Positions 26,994 through 36,795 are shown, counted from the stretch's first letter. The stretch is 64,000 nt of DNA from Paenibacillus_AM sp052180255 (GCF_052180255.1 NZ_CP197466.1:3224001-3288000); one strand, 5' to 3'. Numbers and translations are program-made. The notes: a model not told the origin generated them from the letters alone.

Positions 26994-27022
26994 ATGACAG
27001 CTTGGCATTTTTATTCTATACT
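26994..27022 (+). promoter_or_regulatory. Sigma-A promoter of mtnK-mtnA
   Basis: ATGACA and TATACT are separated by exactly 17 bases, giving a leader of about 35 bases. That leaves no space for a SAM riboswitch, which often controls mtnK in Bacillus. Confidence 0.6.
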
Positions 27023-27063
27023 ATGATTTAAATCATTTTTTATATGAAGGGGAGGAATTATAG

Positions 27064-28287
27064 GTGACTCAATATCATCCTTTATCAGAGTCTGATGCCA
27101 TTTCTTTTGCAAAATGCTTGTCAAACATTTTCCCATCCGATTCTGAACTTGTATGTCACGAGATCGGAGATGGAAATTTAAATTTAGTTTTTCACATCAC
27201 TGACACAAAATCAGATAAAAGTGTGATTATTAAACAAGCGTTACCCTATGCTAAAGTTGTAGGTGAGTCTTGGCCTTTGACGCTGGATCGTGCACGTATC
27301 GAAAGTGAAGCGCTCATCGCTCAAGCCCAAGTGTGTCCGACACTCGTCCCAGAAGTGTATGCGTATGACCCTACACTTGCTGTGACCGCAATGGAAGATT
27401 TGAGTGATCATGTTATTATGCGCAAAGGATTGATGCAAACCGTACGTTATCCGCTGTTTGGTGAACATATCGGAACTTTCCTTGCTCGTACACTCTTCTA
27501 CTCCTCTGATCTCGGAATGAATCAGCAAGATAAGAAACGCCAAGTTGACAACTTTATTAATCCTGACTTGTGTAAAATAACTGAAGATTTAATCTTCGAT
27601 CACCCTTATACAGATGCCGATACGAATAATTATGAACCTCATCTACAAGATGAAGTGGATCTTATACGTAATAATGAAGCTTTACTCCTTGAAGTTGCTA
27701 TCCTTCGCGAGAAGTTCTTAACGTCCAGCCAAGCCCTTCTTCATGGTGATCTGCATACGGGTAGTATTTTCGTAACTCCAGAATCAACGAAAGTCATTGA
27801 TCCTGAATTTGCTTATTATGGTCCGATGGGATTCGACATTGGTGCGGTATGTGCGAATTTAATGCTTAACTTTGCTGCACAAGAAGCTTGGAGTGCAGAT
27901 TCAGATGCTTGCAAGAATTATCGCAGTTACTTAACGGATACAGTGAAAGAAGTGTGGACGGTGTTTGAACGAGAATTCCGTGCCCTTTGGACCGAACATG
28001 GTGTAGATCGGATAGCAAGAACGACTGGTTACCAAGATCATTATATGCTGCAGCTACTGCGTGATACAGTTGGATTTGCAGGATGCAAAATGGTTCGTCG
28101 TGTCATCGGACTTGCCCATGTTGCAGATATTGACCAGATTGAAAATTCAGAAGTGCGCGAACGCGCGCAGCGAATTGCCCTTCATCTCGGACAACAGTTC
28201 ATTCTTCACCACCGTGAAGCCAATTCCATTGACGATATTGTTGAACTTGCATTAAAATGCGTGATATTAGAAAAAACCGTCTCTTAA
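27064..28287 (+). CDS. mtnK: 5-methylthioribose kinase
   Basis: MtnK phosphorylates methylthioribose, a by-product of S-adenosylmethionine use, as the first step of methionine salvage. The 407-residue choline-kinase-like fold shows the catalytic loop LLHGDLHTGSIF near 225-236 and the metal motif DPEFAYYGPMGFDIG. The start is GTG with GGGGAGG about eight bases upstream. It is followed after 27 bases by mtnA. Confidence 0.95.
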   Translation: MTQYHPLSESDAISFAKCLSNIFPSDSELVCHEIGDGNLNLVFHITDTKSDKSVIIKQALPYAKVVGESWPLTLDRARIESEALIAQAQVCPTLVPEVYAYDPTLAVTAMEDLSDHVIMRKGLMQTVRYPLFGEHIGTFLARTLFYSSDLGMNQQDKKRQVDNFINPDLCKITEDLIFDHPYTDADTNNYEPHLQDEVDLIRNNEALLLEVAILREKFLTSSQALLHGDLHTGSIFVTPESTKVIDPEFAYYGPMGFDIGAVCANLMLNFAAQEAWSADSDACKNYRSYLTDTVKEVWTVFEREFRALWTEHGVDRIARTTGYQDHYMLQLLRDTVGFAGCKMVRRVIGLAHVADIDQIENSEVRERAQRIALHLGQQFILHHREANSIDDIVELALKCVILEKTVS

Positions 28288-28314
28288 GTTACGGCAAAAA
28301 AGGAGATTCATACG

Positions 28315-29409
28315 ATGAGCACAACACCAGAGGAACATCTCTCTCAAACTACAGCTTTGCAATCCCTGATTTGGACTGGTGAGAAGCTGGATTTATTAGA
28401 TCAACGTCTACTACCAGAGGAAATTGTGTATTTGCCCCTTACAACTGCAAATGAAGTGTGGGAAGCCATTCGCCATCTTAAGGTACGTGGTGCACCAGCT
28501 ATCGGCATTGCTGCTGCATACGGTGTATATTTAGGTGCACAAGGCTACACGAGCCAAGATCCTAACGGGCAAGATCGTGCTGCCTTTTTCCAACATACCC
28601 TTCAAGTCATTGAAGAGCTCGCAACTTCAAGACCTACAGCAGTCAATTTATTCTGGGCCCTTGATCGAATGAAAGCTCATGCTGCACAAATGCATGATGC
28701 AGGGAATTCAATTGCGGGTATGCTCACAGGTCTATTATCTGAAGCTATTGCAATCCATGCTGAGGATGAAGAAACCAATCGCAAAATTGGTGAGTTCGCA
28801 CTAGAACTTTTTGAAGATGAAATGGGCGTTCTTACGCACTGTAATGCAGGTGGACTTGCTACAGCAAAATATGGCACTGCTCTAGCTCCTTTTTATCTTG
28901 CACATGAAAAGGGATGGAAGATTAAAGTCTATGCTGACGAAACACGACCTGTACTCCAAGGCGCACGCTTGACCGCATTTGAACTTCAACAAGCTGGTGT
29001 TGATGTCACATTAATCTGCGATAACATGGCAGGCGCGATCATGGCCAAGGGTTGGGTTCAGGCTGTTATTGTGGGTGCAGATCGAGTAGCTGCCAATGGT
29101 GATGTCGCAAATAAAATTGGAACTTATTCTGTCGCTGTTCTTGCCAAGGCGCACGGAATTCCATTCTATGTCGCTTGTCCACTATCCACAATCGATCTAA
29201 ATACGAAGACAGGTAAGGACATTCCAATTGAAGAGCGTCCAGATGAAGAAATTACGCAAGGATTCGGTAAACGTACTGCACCTGCTGGAGTGAAAGTATT
29301 CAATCCGGCATTTGATGTCACACCCAATGAATATGTAACGGCTATTATTACGGAAAAAGGAATCGTGCGCGCTCCTTATCCGGAGCAGCTTGCTGCCCTT
29401 TTTAATTAG
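28315..29409 (+). CDS. mtnA: Methylthioribose-1-phosphate isomerase
   Basis: MtnA converts methylthioribose-1-phosphate to methylthioribulose-1-phosphate, the second salvage step. The 364-residue eIF2B-like protein has RGAPAIGIAAAYG, the catalytic-cysteine segment LTHCNAGGLATAKYGTA, TRPVLQGARLTAFEL and GADRVAANGDVANKIGTY with the catalytic Asp. AAGGAG precedes the ATG. The remaining mtn genes are not in the window. Confidence 0.96.
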   Translation: MSTTPEEHLSQTTALQSLIWTGEKLDLLDQRLLPEEIVYLPLTTANEVWEAIRHLKVRGAPAIGIAAAYGVYLGAQGYTSQDPNGQDRAAFFQHTLQVIEELATSRPTAVNLFWALDRMKAHAAQMHDAGNSIAGMLTGLLSEAIAIHAEDEETNRKIGEFALELFEDEMGVLTHCNAGGLATAKYGTALAPFYLAHEKGWKIKVYADETRPVLQGARLTAFELQQAGVDVTLICDNMAGAIMAKGWVQAVIVGADRVAANGDVANKIGTYSVAVLAKAHGIPFYVACPLSTIDLNTKTGKDIPIEERPDEEITQGFGKRTAPAGVKVFNPAFDVTPNEYVTAIITEKGIVRAPYPEQLAALFN

Positions 29410-29418
29410 CATACAAAG

Positions 29419-29480
29419 CGCCTAGATAGGCTGCTAGCAGTCTGAAATAAAGACAGCAAGCAAAATCTAGGCGTTTTTTT
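29419..29480 (+). terminator. Terminator after mtnA
   Basis: CGCCTAGAT pairs with ATCTAGGCG around a 37-base interior with its own small hairpin, followed by seven Ts. Confidence 0.8.
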
Positions 29481-29497
29481 CATGAGTATACGTGTGA

Positions 29498-29818
29498 TCA
29501 CCCTTCATTCTCACTGGCTAATAATAACTTAACCGCATCACGTCCACTCATGCCTGCAGTGATGCCCATTGCCTCTGCAGCATAAGTGACAGATTCCAAG
29601 GGTGCACGAAGTAAATCTTCAATCGTTCGAACACCAACAGCCCTTCCAGCAAGAATATGTCGGTCTTTCAACTTTTCATTCAAGAGTCCAACATCTAGTG
29701 CCCCACACATAATATATCCTGTTTGAGTTGACACGACTAGGAGTGTTGTTTTTGGTAATTGAACTTCAATCGCGATTGCTGTGTGTCCATCAAAATCAAG
29801 GGGGTCCATACGAACCAT
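29498..29818 (-). CDS. YunC-family (DUF1805) protein
   Basis: The 106-residue protein matches the YunC/DUF1805 family by the segments KTTLLVVSTQTGYIMCGALDVGLLN and GRAVGVRTIEDLL with MGITAGMSGRDAV. The function is unknown to me. In B. subtilis yunC neighbours yunD, a relative of which lies at 17091-18530 here. It appears monocistronic. Confidence 0.85.
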   Translation of the reverse strand: MVRMDPLDFDGHTAIAIEVQLPKTTLLVVSTQTGYIMCGALDVGLLNEKLKDRHILAGRAVGVRTIEDLLRAPLESVTYAAEAMGITAGMSGRDAVKLLLASENEG

Positions 29819-30004
29819 TAATGCACCACGTCCTTTCGAGCAGTTTCAGTGCATTATATGTTTGTCGGGTTCAATCGGTTAAATCCCTACTTTATGACTA
29901 TCTTTCCTACTAAAGTTATAGTTAATCTCTATATATAGTTCGAAGGTCATGTTATATTAGATATGCTAAAGAGAATAAGATATAAAAGGATGTTGTTTGA
30001 GTAT

Positions 30005-30481
30005 ATGGAACCAGCTAACAAAGATCATTCAAAATCACTCCATCTATTTACCGTTGAGATTTTACTTGAAGCACCTAATAATCACATCGCTGTAGAACAA
30101 CTGCTGCATGTATTGAATCAAGCAAGTTGTGTACATGATTACAAGGTGCAATCTGGGATAAAAATCGGGGATTTGGTTGAACAAATTCGACCACAGAACA
30201 CCACATATCCAACTTTACCCCTTTCAAAATCAACAATTATGTCCAAAATCTCCAACCAAGAACAACAGACATCAATTCTAAATAAAATTGATCAATTAAA
30301 GCAAAACAACACCCTTGTCCGATTCTCGATTATTAAAGAAAAAGGCGTTAAGTTAAGTCTTCCCTGTCGAATTCTTAATTACGATCCAGAACTGCAAAAT
30401 ATTACAGTCTATCATGTGGATGAAAAGAAAGTATATCTACTACAATTAAACGAAATTGATGATTTTTCCATTGTCTCATAA
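30005..30481 (+). CDS. Uncharacterised protein, possibly YolD-like
   Basis: The start is uncertain: ATG at 30005 gives 158 residues, with AAAAGG about 15 bases upstream; an upstream ATG at 29963 has no ribosome site. The N-terminal half is unfamiliar. The last 60 residues (a short helix, VRFSIIKEKG, PCRILNYDPELQNITVYHVD, LQLNEIDDFSIV) recall the strand pattern of YolD-like proteins, small Firmicutes proteins often next to Y-family DNA polymerases. No polymerase gene adjoins. A strong terminator follows directly. Confidence 0.55.
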   Translation: MEPANKDHSKSLHLFTVEILLEAPNNHIAVEQLLHVLNQASCVHDYKVQSGIKIGDLVEQIRPQNTTYPTLPLSKSTIMSKISNQEQQTSILNKIDQLKQNNTLVRFSIIKEKGVKLSLPCRILNYDPELQNITVYHVDEKKVYLLQLNEIDDFSIVS

Positions 30482-30522
30482 AAAAGCAGGTACCCTTTTA
30501 AAATCAGGGTACCTGCTTTTTT
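30481..30522. terminator. Bidirectional terminator
   Basis: AAAAAGCAGGTACCCT pairs perfectly with its complement around a nine-base loop, with A-run and T-run on opposite sides, between convergent genes. Confidence 0.93.
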
Positions 30523-32404
30523 ATGACAATTGCTTCAATTCTTGTTCCGATGAAAGGAGTGAGGCCAAATGCTGCTGCAACATAAATCCCATTCGTTCAG
30601 CAGTGATTGGTGGGGAGAACCAGTAACCTTGAACCTCATCACAATGATTCTCATGTAAGAAAGTTAACTGTTCTTCGGTCTCGACACCCTCAGCGATTAC
30701 TTTTAAATTTAAATGACGAGTCATCGCAATAATTGTAGATACAATGGCTGCATCATTCGGGTCCTCCATAATATCTCGAACAAATGAACGATCAATTTTT
30801 AATTTATCTATTGGGAATTTCTTTAGATAATGAAGCGAGCTATAGCCCGTTCCAAAGTCATCTATAGCCACCGTGACCCCCAGTTTTTTGAGTTCCAATA
30901 AGGAAACAATCGCATTCTCCACATCCATTGTCATACTTTCAGTTATTTCTAACTCCAAATATTTAGGTTCAAGTCCTGATTGCCCAAGAGCTTGTGCAAT
31001 CTTTCCTTTAATATTGTGCTGTAGGAATTGTCGCATGGACAAGTTAACGGATACGGGAACATGAAGAAAACCTTTATCCTGCCATTCTTTATTTTGCCTA
31101 CAAGCCTCGAATAGAGCCCATTCACCAATCGGTACAATTAAACCCGTCTCTTCCGCAAACGTAATAAATTCCCCTGGAGGAACAATTCCTTTCTCCGGAT
31201 GATTCCAACGAATCAAAGCCTCAGTACCTATAATTTGCCCACTATCGATATCAACCTGCGGCTGATAATGAAGTACAAATTCATCTTGAACGAGTGCTCT
31301 GCGCAAATCACTTTCTAATTTCAAACGTTGTAAAGAGAATGATTGCATATCAATATTAAAAATAACAATCCCGCTCTTCTCTTTTTCCTTCGCCCTTGTT
31401 AATGCAATATTCGCATTTTTCATTAAATTCTCTGCATCATCGTCATATGCGTTTTGTAGCACAATGCCAATAGAAGCTGTAATATGTAATTCTAGTTCTT
31501 CCAAAGAAAATGGCTGTTCAAGGACCTTCTTAATACGATCCGCCAATTCGAGTGCATGTTGGCTGTCCTGAACATTCGCATAGTAAATCGAGAATTGATC
31601 CCCTTCAGACCTTGCAAGGAAATCCTCATCTCCTATACATCTTGTGAAGCGTTCCGCAAGCTGAAGCAGCAGCATATTACCATACTCAAACCCAAAACCT
31701 TCGTTGACTAAGCGAAACCCATCAATATCTACAAACAAGACCGCCAACTTCTCATGTGTTTGTTTATTGGCCTCAAGCTTGTTGAACAACTCTTCACGGA
31801 AAAGTCTCCGATTAGGTAACCCCGTCATATCATCGTAAAATGCCATGTGACGAATCTGTTCACCAGCACGTTTACGATCAGTACTATCTTCACAAATTAA
31901 AAGAAAGCTATGTACGACATCTTTTAAAAGGACAGGAACAGCTCGTGTTATCATATCACTACGATAACCTGTCTTATGTAATAGAGCCGTTTCGAACGTT
32001 TGTATAACCCCTTCACTTGCTCTAACTAATGAGCTTTTCGTTACCTCACGATATTCACTAGCAACATAAGATAAAAAAGAGGTGCCAGTTAAATACTCTG
32101 TTGGGTATCCCAAAACTTGTTCAGCTGCAGGGTTGACCTGTAACAACTGGCCTTCCACACTACATAAACCAATTGCATTCGGACTGTTTGAAAGCAGTGA
32201 ATGAAACAACTGCTTTGTCTCTTCATAACCACGATCAGCTTCTGAATGGTTTACTTGTTCATTGGATTCCTTCTTCCTTGGAACCAAAAGTAAGATGGCA
32301 AGTGCACATGAGGCAAACGCATAAACTAAAGCTGCCTGGGGCTTGAAGAAGAAAGAGCTGACTACTACTACCAGAACATAGCAAGCTCCATAGAACCATT
32401 TCAT
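30521..32404 (-). CDS. PAS-GGDEF-EAL protein, GGDEF motif degenerate
   Basis: The 627-residue protein starts at the ATG with AGGAGG seven bases upstream. Two N-terminal membrane helices (about 3-42) precede a PAS domain (about 65-185), a GGDEF domain (about 190-355) and an EAL domain (about 365-610). The GGDEF signature reads SEGDQF instead of GGDEF, so cyclase activity is doubtful. The EAL domain keeps TEALIRW, EITES, DDFGTGYSSL, AEGVET and QGYWFSPP, so c-di-GMP phosphodiesterase activity is likely, with the GGDEF part perhaps a GTP sensor. It is one of three c-di-GMP turnover-type genes in the window. Confidence 0.9.
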   Translation of the reverse strand: MKWFYGACYVLVVVVSSFFFKPQAALVYAFASCALAILLLVPRKKESNEQVNHSEADRGYEETKQLFHSLLSNSPNAIGLCSVEGQLLQVNPAAEQVLGYPTEYLTGTSFLSYVASEYREVTKSSLVRASEGVIQTFETALLHKTGYRSDMITRAVPVLLKDVVHSFLLICEDSTDRKRAGEQIRHMAFYDDMTGLPNRRLFREELFNKLEANKQTHEKLAVLFVDIDGFRLVNEGFGFEYGNMLLLQLAERFTRCIGDEDFLARSEGDQFSIYYANVQDSQHALELADRIKKVLEQPFSLEELELHITASIGIVLQNAYDDDAENLMKNANIALTRAKEKEKSGIVIFNIDMQSFSLQRLKLESDLRRALVQDEFVLHYQPQVDIDSGQIIGTEALIRWNHPEKGIVPPGEFITFAEETGLIVPIGEWALFEACRQNKEWQDKGFLHVPVSVNLSMRQFLQHNIKGKIAQALGQSGLEPKYLELEITESMTMDVENAIVSLLELKKLGVTVAIDDFGTGYSSLHYLKKFPIDKLKIDRSFVRDIMEDPNDAAIVSTIIAMTRHLNLKVIAEGVETEEQLTFLHENHCDEVQGYWFSPPITAERMGFMLQQHLASLLSSEQELKQLS

Positions 32405-32656
32405 CGTTATACCTCCTATGGCTGATGTAAGTGCTATATAAAATTGCAATCTCGATAAGCGAGAAGCACATTTGAAGTTAGATGAAATGAATATTGTAAA
32501 AATACGAACTTATCCTTGCTTAATTTGTAATATTAATTCTACGCATCCATTCTATCTCCTGCTTTATTTATCGAAAAAATTCAATGAAACGTGTAAAAAA
32601 GTCGAAAATTGCCGAAAAACTAACAACTTTCGACTTATTTCTACGTGATTCGCCAT

Positions 32657-33031
32657 TTATTTCTTCTTCCAAGCAGCGATCGTTAGAAGTGTCCATCCTA
32701 GCAGGAAGAGTACACCACCGACAGGTGTCAGGAAGACAAAAAAATGAATTTCTGTCATGCTGTATACGTACAGACTCCCTGAAAAAAGAATGATACCTGA
32801 GAGTATAGACCAACCCGCTGCAGGTACAAGCTTGCTTTTACCCAGTTTTTCACAAGCAAATGCAATCGCAAGTAGTCCCAGTGCATGAATCATATGATAG
32901 TGCACACCCGTTTGAAACGTTTCCATCAGCTTCTCAGAAAGTTTCGATTGCAACCCATGTGCACCAAATGCGCCCAGCGCTACTGCTAAAAATGCATTAA
33001 TCGATCCTAATAGGATAAAAATTCTAAACAT
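32657..33031 (-). CDS. DUF423 family membrane protein
   Basis: The 124-residue protein has four hydrophobic helices and the DUF423 pattern: ALGAFGAHGL near the N-terminus, TGVHYHMIHALGLL in the middle and FLTPVGGVLFLLGW near the end. The family (B. subtilis YwdK) has no known function. Its ATG overlaps the stop of the upstream gene by one base (TAATG), implying translational coupling. Confidence 0.88.
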   Translation of the reverse strand: MFRIFILLGSINAFLAVALGAFGAHGLQSKLSEKLMETFQTGVHYHMIHALGLLAIAFACEKLGKSKLVPAAGWSILSGIILFSGSLYVYSMTEIHFFVFLTPVGGVLFLLGWTLLTIAAWKKK

Positions 33032-33354
33032 TACTTTACCTCGCTTTGTTGATAAATTAATCCCACATCATGCTGTCCAACAATAAGCTTAATCGGTTCA
33101 AGTATGACTCTGGTTATTTCCGGTTTACTTAATAGATCAATTTCAATATCGACTACTTTATTGCGGGTTTGCTTACCTTCGCGCGTGTCGTTAACGACTT
33201 CAAATTGTTTCAAGCCAAGCCCATGTGTCACGACAGAGCTGCCCATCATAATAAGAGGTGTATCAATCTCACCATGTTCGAACAATACCTCACTAATAAT
33301 CTCATCATCCATATCGACAATTTTCACCCATTGGCAAATACGACATTTCATCAT
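33031..33354 (-). CDS. Uncharacterised protein with N-terminal CxxC
   Basis: The 107-residue protein begins MMKCRICQWVKIV, so it has one CxxC pair and no second one. The rest is predicted mixed strands and helices without a signal peptide. I do not recognise the family. It is translationally coupled to the DUF423 gene. Confidence 0.6.
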   Translation of the reverse strand: MMKCRICQWVKIVDMDDEIISEVLFEHGEIDTPLIMMGSSVVTHGLGLKQFEVVNDTREGKQTRNKVVDIEIDLLSKPEITRVILEPIKLIVGQHDVGLIYQQSEVK

Positions 33355-33397
33355 TATTCCTCTCCTAACCTATAAGCTTATGATTTTTTATCCCCAC

Positions 33398-33907
33398 TTA
33401 TATGTTCTCTAAATGTCGAAAATTCCCTGCTAGTTCACGAATGACACACCAGCTTTTCAATTTTGATTCTATTGAGACTGTATGTGCAGGGCTTGATGAA
33501 GGAAGTTTATGCAACGTGAGGCCATCTAAGTTCAGATCTACATGCTTATTAAATAAATCATAGGCCTTGCTGCCATTGAAAATAAGATGACGAATCTTCG
33601 GGTATTGTGTTAGTAAACCTGCAAAATCATTTGGGATCGGTTTTTGAATGTTTACATCCAAGCTTCCTACCCGTTCACAATGACTTAAGACATCCCAAAG
33701 CGCGATACCTTGGGATCGAATAAATGCAAGCCTGCCCTCGTAATTTCCAGCATCCTCCTCACCAAACATACAAAAGATCATTTTCCAAAAATGATTCCGT
33801 GGATGTGCATAATACTGTTGTAATCGAAGTGATTCTGCACCTGGCATCGAGCCTAGAATCAGTATGGAGCATTGTTCGTGAATAATAGGCGGAAATGACG
33901 AGAGCAT
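33398..33907 (-). CDS. DNA-deoxyinosine (hypoxanthine-DNA) glycosylase, UDG family 6
   Basis: The 169-residue protein has the HDG pattern within the uracil-DNA glycosylase superfamily: ILGSMPGAESLRLQQYYAHPRNHFW (residues about 17-41) and LPSSSPAH near 135. Such enzymes remove hypoxanthine formed by adenine deamination. It follows topB by 26 bases with AAGGAGG before the ATG, so the two are probably co-transcribed. Confidence 0.85.
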   Translation of the reverse strand: MLSSFPPIIHEQCSILILGSMPGAESLRLQQYYAHPRNHFWKMIFCMFGEEDAGNYEGRLAFIRSQGIALWDVLSHCERVGSLDVNIQKPIPNDFAGLLTQYPKIRHLIFNGSKAYDLFNKHVDLNLDGLTLHKLPSSSPAHTVSIESKLKSWCVIRELAGNFRHLENI

Positions 33908-33933
33908 AGCTTGAGCCTCCTTGGAGTCATAGG

Positions 33934-36069
33934 TTACTCGAATTTTTTCATGGCTTCTTTCAGTGCATCTCCTAAAGACGAAGATAAGGTTGTATTATCG
34001 CTGTACTGCTTAATGAGCTTGGCTTGTTCGTTCTTTTTCACACGTCCGCTTTGCTCACCTAACATTTCAATCACATTACACTTCCGGCACTGCACGTATT
34101 TACCAGCTTTACCTGTGTGCAGTTCCATCTTCTTACGGCACTGTGGACAGCGCTTGTTGACGACTGGCGCTTCTGCCGCGCGACGGTAATCACAAGTACG
34201 ACTGGAGCATACGAGTGTCTTGCCGCGCTTGCCGTTACGTTCTAATAAAAATTCTCCGCACTCGGGGCATTTGGAATGAGTAAGATTATGCGGTTTATAA
34301 TCGATGTCACTATCCTTAACTTCCTGCACAAGTTCTCTTGTCTGATCTCGAATGCCTTGGATGAATTGTTTGCGATTTCCTTTGCCCTTAGCAATACGCT
34401 CCAGTTCTTGCTCCCAATCGGCAGTAAGTTCAGGGGAACGCAATTTGGCTGCAACTAATTCAATCAATTGCTTCCCCTTACCTGTAGGCACGAGATTATT
34501 TATTCGACGTTCAATCGTATCACTTGAGATGAGTTTCTCAATAATATCAGCCCGCGTAGCTGGTGTTCCTAGATTATGCTTTTCCATCTGAGATAAAAGT
34601 GTAGCTTCTGTAAATCGACCTGGAGGCTTGGTTGATTGCTCGGATGTAGAGCATGATTTTACATTAAAATTCTGACCTTCTCGAAGTTCAGGAAGCTGCT
34701 GTCTCGACGTGTGGCGGTCATCCGAATCAAGCTCCTCATCATCGCTAGAATCCGAGTCTTGTGCATTTCCATAAACCTCTTTCCAGCCGCTGTCCTTTTG
34801 TACTTTACCTTTGGCATAGAACTGCTCACCCGCAGCGCTGATCGTGAGACTTGTCTCTTCATACCGATAAGAAGGATAGAATAACGCAATAAAGCGACGA
34901 ACGATCAGATCATATAGCTTTCTCTCTTCCGCGCTTAATGCATTCAGGTTCACAAATTGCTCCGTTGGAATAATTGCATGATGATCCGTCACCTTACTAT
35001 CATCTGCAATTCGCTTCGTTACTTGAAGTGGCTTACGGAGAACCGCTCTAGCTAATGTTGCATACGGTCCAACTGCCACACTTTCGAGTCTACTCTTCAG
35101 TGTCGGAACCATATCTGATGTAATATATCTGGAATCCGTCCGAGGGTATGTCACAATCTTATGTTGTTCATATAGCCGCTGCAGCACATTCGACGTCATT
35201 TTAGCAGAGAATCCAAGTCGCTTATTCGCATCTCGCTGCAATTCAGTTAAATCGTATGCTAGGGGATGAGGCTCGGATTTCTCTGTTTTCGTTAATTTAC
35301 TTAAAGAAGCCGATACCTTGCTTGTATGACTTACGATCGCATCTGCTTTTAATTTATCGAATATGCGCGCATTACCCTTCCCATCACGCCACTGCGCTTG
35401 TACATTACCTAAATCAACATTTACAGTCCAATATGGAATCGATTTGAAGTTGTTAATCTCTCGCTCTCTTTCCATGAGCATCGCAAGCGTTGGTGTTTGT
35501 ACACGACCAGCTGATAATTGTGCGTCATAGCGACAAGTTAGTGCACGCGTAACATTAAGCCCAACGATCCAATCCGCCTCCGCACGGCATACTGCCGATG
35601 CATACAAATGGTCGTAATCACGTCCAGGTTTTAAATGTGCAAAACCATCACGAATGGCTTTATCCGTCTGAGAAGAAATCCATAAGCGTTTAAACGGCTT
35701 GCGCCATCCTGCCATTTCCATAATCCAGCGAGCGACTAACTCACCCTCACGTCCTGCATCCGTAGCAATAATCAGCTCAGCAAGATCAGATCGTTTACAT
35801 AACTGAGCTACCGCTCGATATTGATGCGACGTTTCTTTCATGATCTTCAGTTTCATTTTATCCGGCATGATCGGAAGGTCTTCTAAGTTCCAGGTCTTAT
35901 ATTTCGAATCGTAATCCTCAGGCGTAGCTAGTTCAATTAAATGACCCAGTGCCCAAGTCACGACATAATTCGGTCCTTCTAAATAGCTTTTATTCTTCTG
36001 ATTACAACCCAGAACGCGCGCAATCTCCTTCGCTACGCTCGGTTTTTCACATAGTACGAGTGATTTCAT
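33934..36069 (-). CDS. topB: DNA topoisomerase III
   Basis: The 711-residue type IA topoisomerase has a Toprim domain (LVLCEKPSVAKEIARVLG, ATDAGREGELVARWI), the catalytic tyrosine in TYPRTDSRYI near residue 309 and two C-terminal zinc ribbons (CPECGE...C...C and CPQCRKK...CRKC). It decatenates DNA using single-strand cleavage. AAGGAG precedes the ATG. A 30-residue acidic, Ser/Asp-rich insert around residue 435 is not a usual conserved segment. Confidence 0.96.
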   Translation of the reverse strand: MKSLVLCEKPSVAKEIARVLGCNQKNKSYLEGPNYVVTWALGHLIELATPEDYDSKYKTWNLEDLPIMPDKMKLKIMKETSHQYRAVAQLCKRSDLAELIIATDAGREGELVARWIMEMAGWRKPFKRLWISSQTDKAIRDGFAHLKPGRDYDHLYASAVCRAEADWIVGLNVTRALTCRYDAQLSAGRVQTPTLAMLMEREREINNFKSIPYWTVNVDLGNVQAQWRDGKGNARIFDKLKADAIVSHTSKVSASLSKLTKTEKSEPHPLAYDLTELQRDANKRLGFSAKMTSNVLQRLYEQHKIVTYPRTDSRYITSDMVPTLKSRLESVAVGPYATLARAVLRKPLQVTKRIADDSKVTDHHAIIPTEQFVNLNALSAEERKLYDLIVRRFIALFYPSYRYEETSLTISAAGEQFYAKGKVQKDSGWKEVYGNAQDSDSSDDEELDSDDRHTSRQQLPELREGQNFNVKSCSTSEQSTKPPGRFTEATLLSQMEKHNLGTPATRADIIEKLISSDTIERRINNLVPTGKGKQLIELVAAKLRSPELTADWEQELERIAKGKGNRKQFIQGIRDQTRELVQEVKDSDIDYKPHNLTHSKCPECGEFLLERNGKRGKTLVCSSRTCDYRRAAEAPVVNKRCPQCRKKMELHTGKAGKYVQCRKCNVIEMLGEQSGRVKKNEQAKLIKQYSDNTTLSSSLGDALKEAMKKFE

Positions 36070-36170
36070 AAGATCTCCTTGTTATGTTCAAGTTCATTGC
36101 TTTTACCCAAAGTCCATTATAACACAGACCTACAATTCGGCAGATCATTTGAAACGCGCTAAAAAGGAAT

Positions 36171-36227
36171 TAAAAAGCACCTGCTCGCAAGACGATTAGT
36201 TGGATACTAACCTTTGCGAATAGGTGC
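36171..36227 (-). terminator. Terminator of the zinc-ribbon gene
   Basis: On the minus strand GCACCT plus TTCGCAA pairs with TTGCGA and AGGTGC around an inner hairpin, followed by TTTTTAATT. Confidence 0.8.
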
Positions 36228-36267
36228 AGTACATTCGAATGCTCCAATTTGATGCTTCTACCTTCTC

Positions 36268-36687
36268 TTACTTTTCTTGGTCTTCATCCTTGACTGATCC
36301 CAATCTCTCCAGCGGTGCTTCCTCTACATGAACACGAGGTGCGAATTTATAACCACATGTTGGACAAAAATTAGTATCTACTGGAAGAGAAGCGCCACAA
36401 ACGCAATCTTTTTCATTCTTCAGTTCTTTAATTTTCTGTTCAAGTGCTGTTATTTCCTGATTCACATCCGTAATTTGTCTACATAACGCAATAACCGATG
36501 GTTCCGAACTTAAAAAATCCTCAGATAAATAAGCTTGGAAGACAGTTTCTCCAATACTTTGATTCAACTTATCAATTTCTTTCTTTTTCGAACTAATTTG
36601 GGCACTTAGACGAGTTAGCTCTACTGTTTCTTTTGCCTTCTCAGCTGCTTTAGCAGCTCCCTCTTTCACTTTACCGAAAAAACTCAT
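36268..36687 (-). CDS. Coiled-coil zinc-ribbon protein
   Basis: The 139-residue protein has a long charged helical region (residues about 5-92, likely coiled coil) and a C-terminal zinc ribbon CVCGASLPVDTNFCPTCG. No membrane segment or signal peptide. Proteins of this build are common in Firmicutes and usually uncharacterised. It is monocistronic and divergent from yhbH. Confidence 0.75.
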   Translation of the reverse strand: MSFFGKVKEGAAKAAEKAKETVELTRLSAQISSKKKEIDKLNQSIGETVFQAYLSEDFLSSEPSVIALCRQITDVNQEITALEQKIKELKNEKDCVCGASLPVDTNFCPTCGYKFAPRVHVEEAPLERLGSVKDEDQEK

Positions 36688-36795
36688 ATGATTTCCCCCT
36701 CTTATTCTGATCTTGCAAAAATCAATTATATATTAATTTAAATAATAACCGATGAAAAATCCATCCTCTCCCGCTCACATAACCCCCTTAATCTT

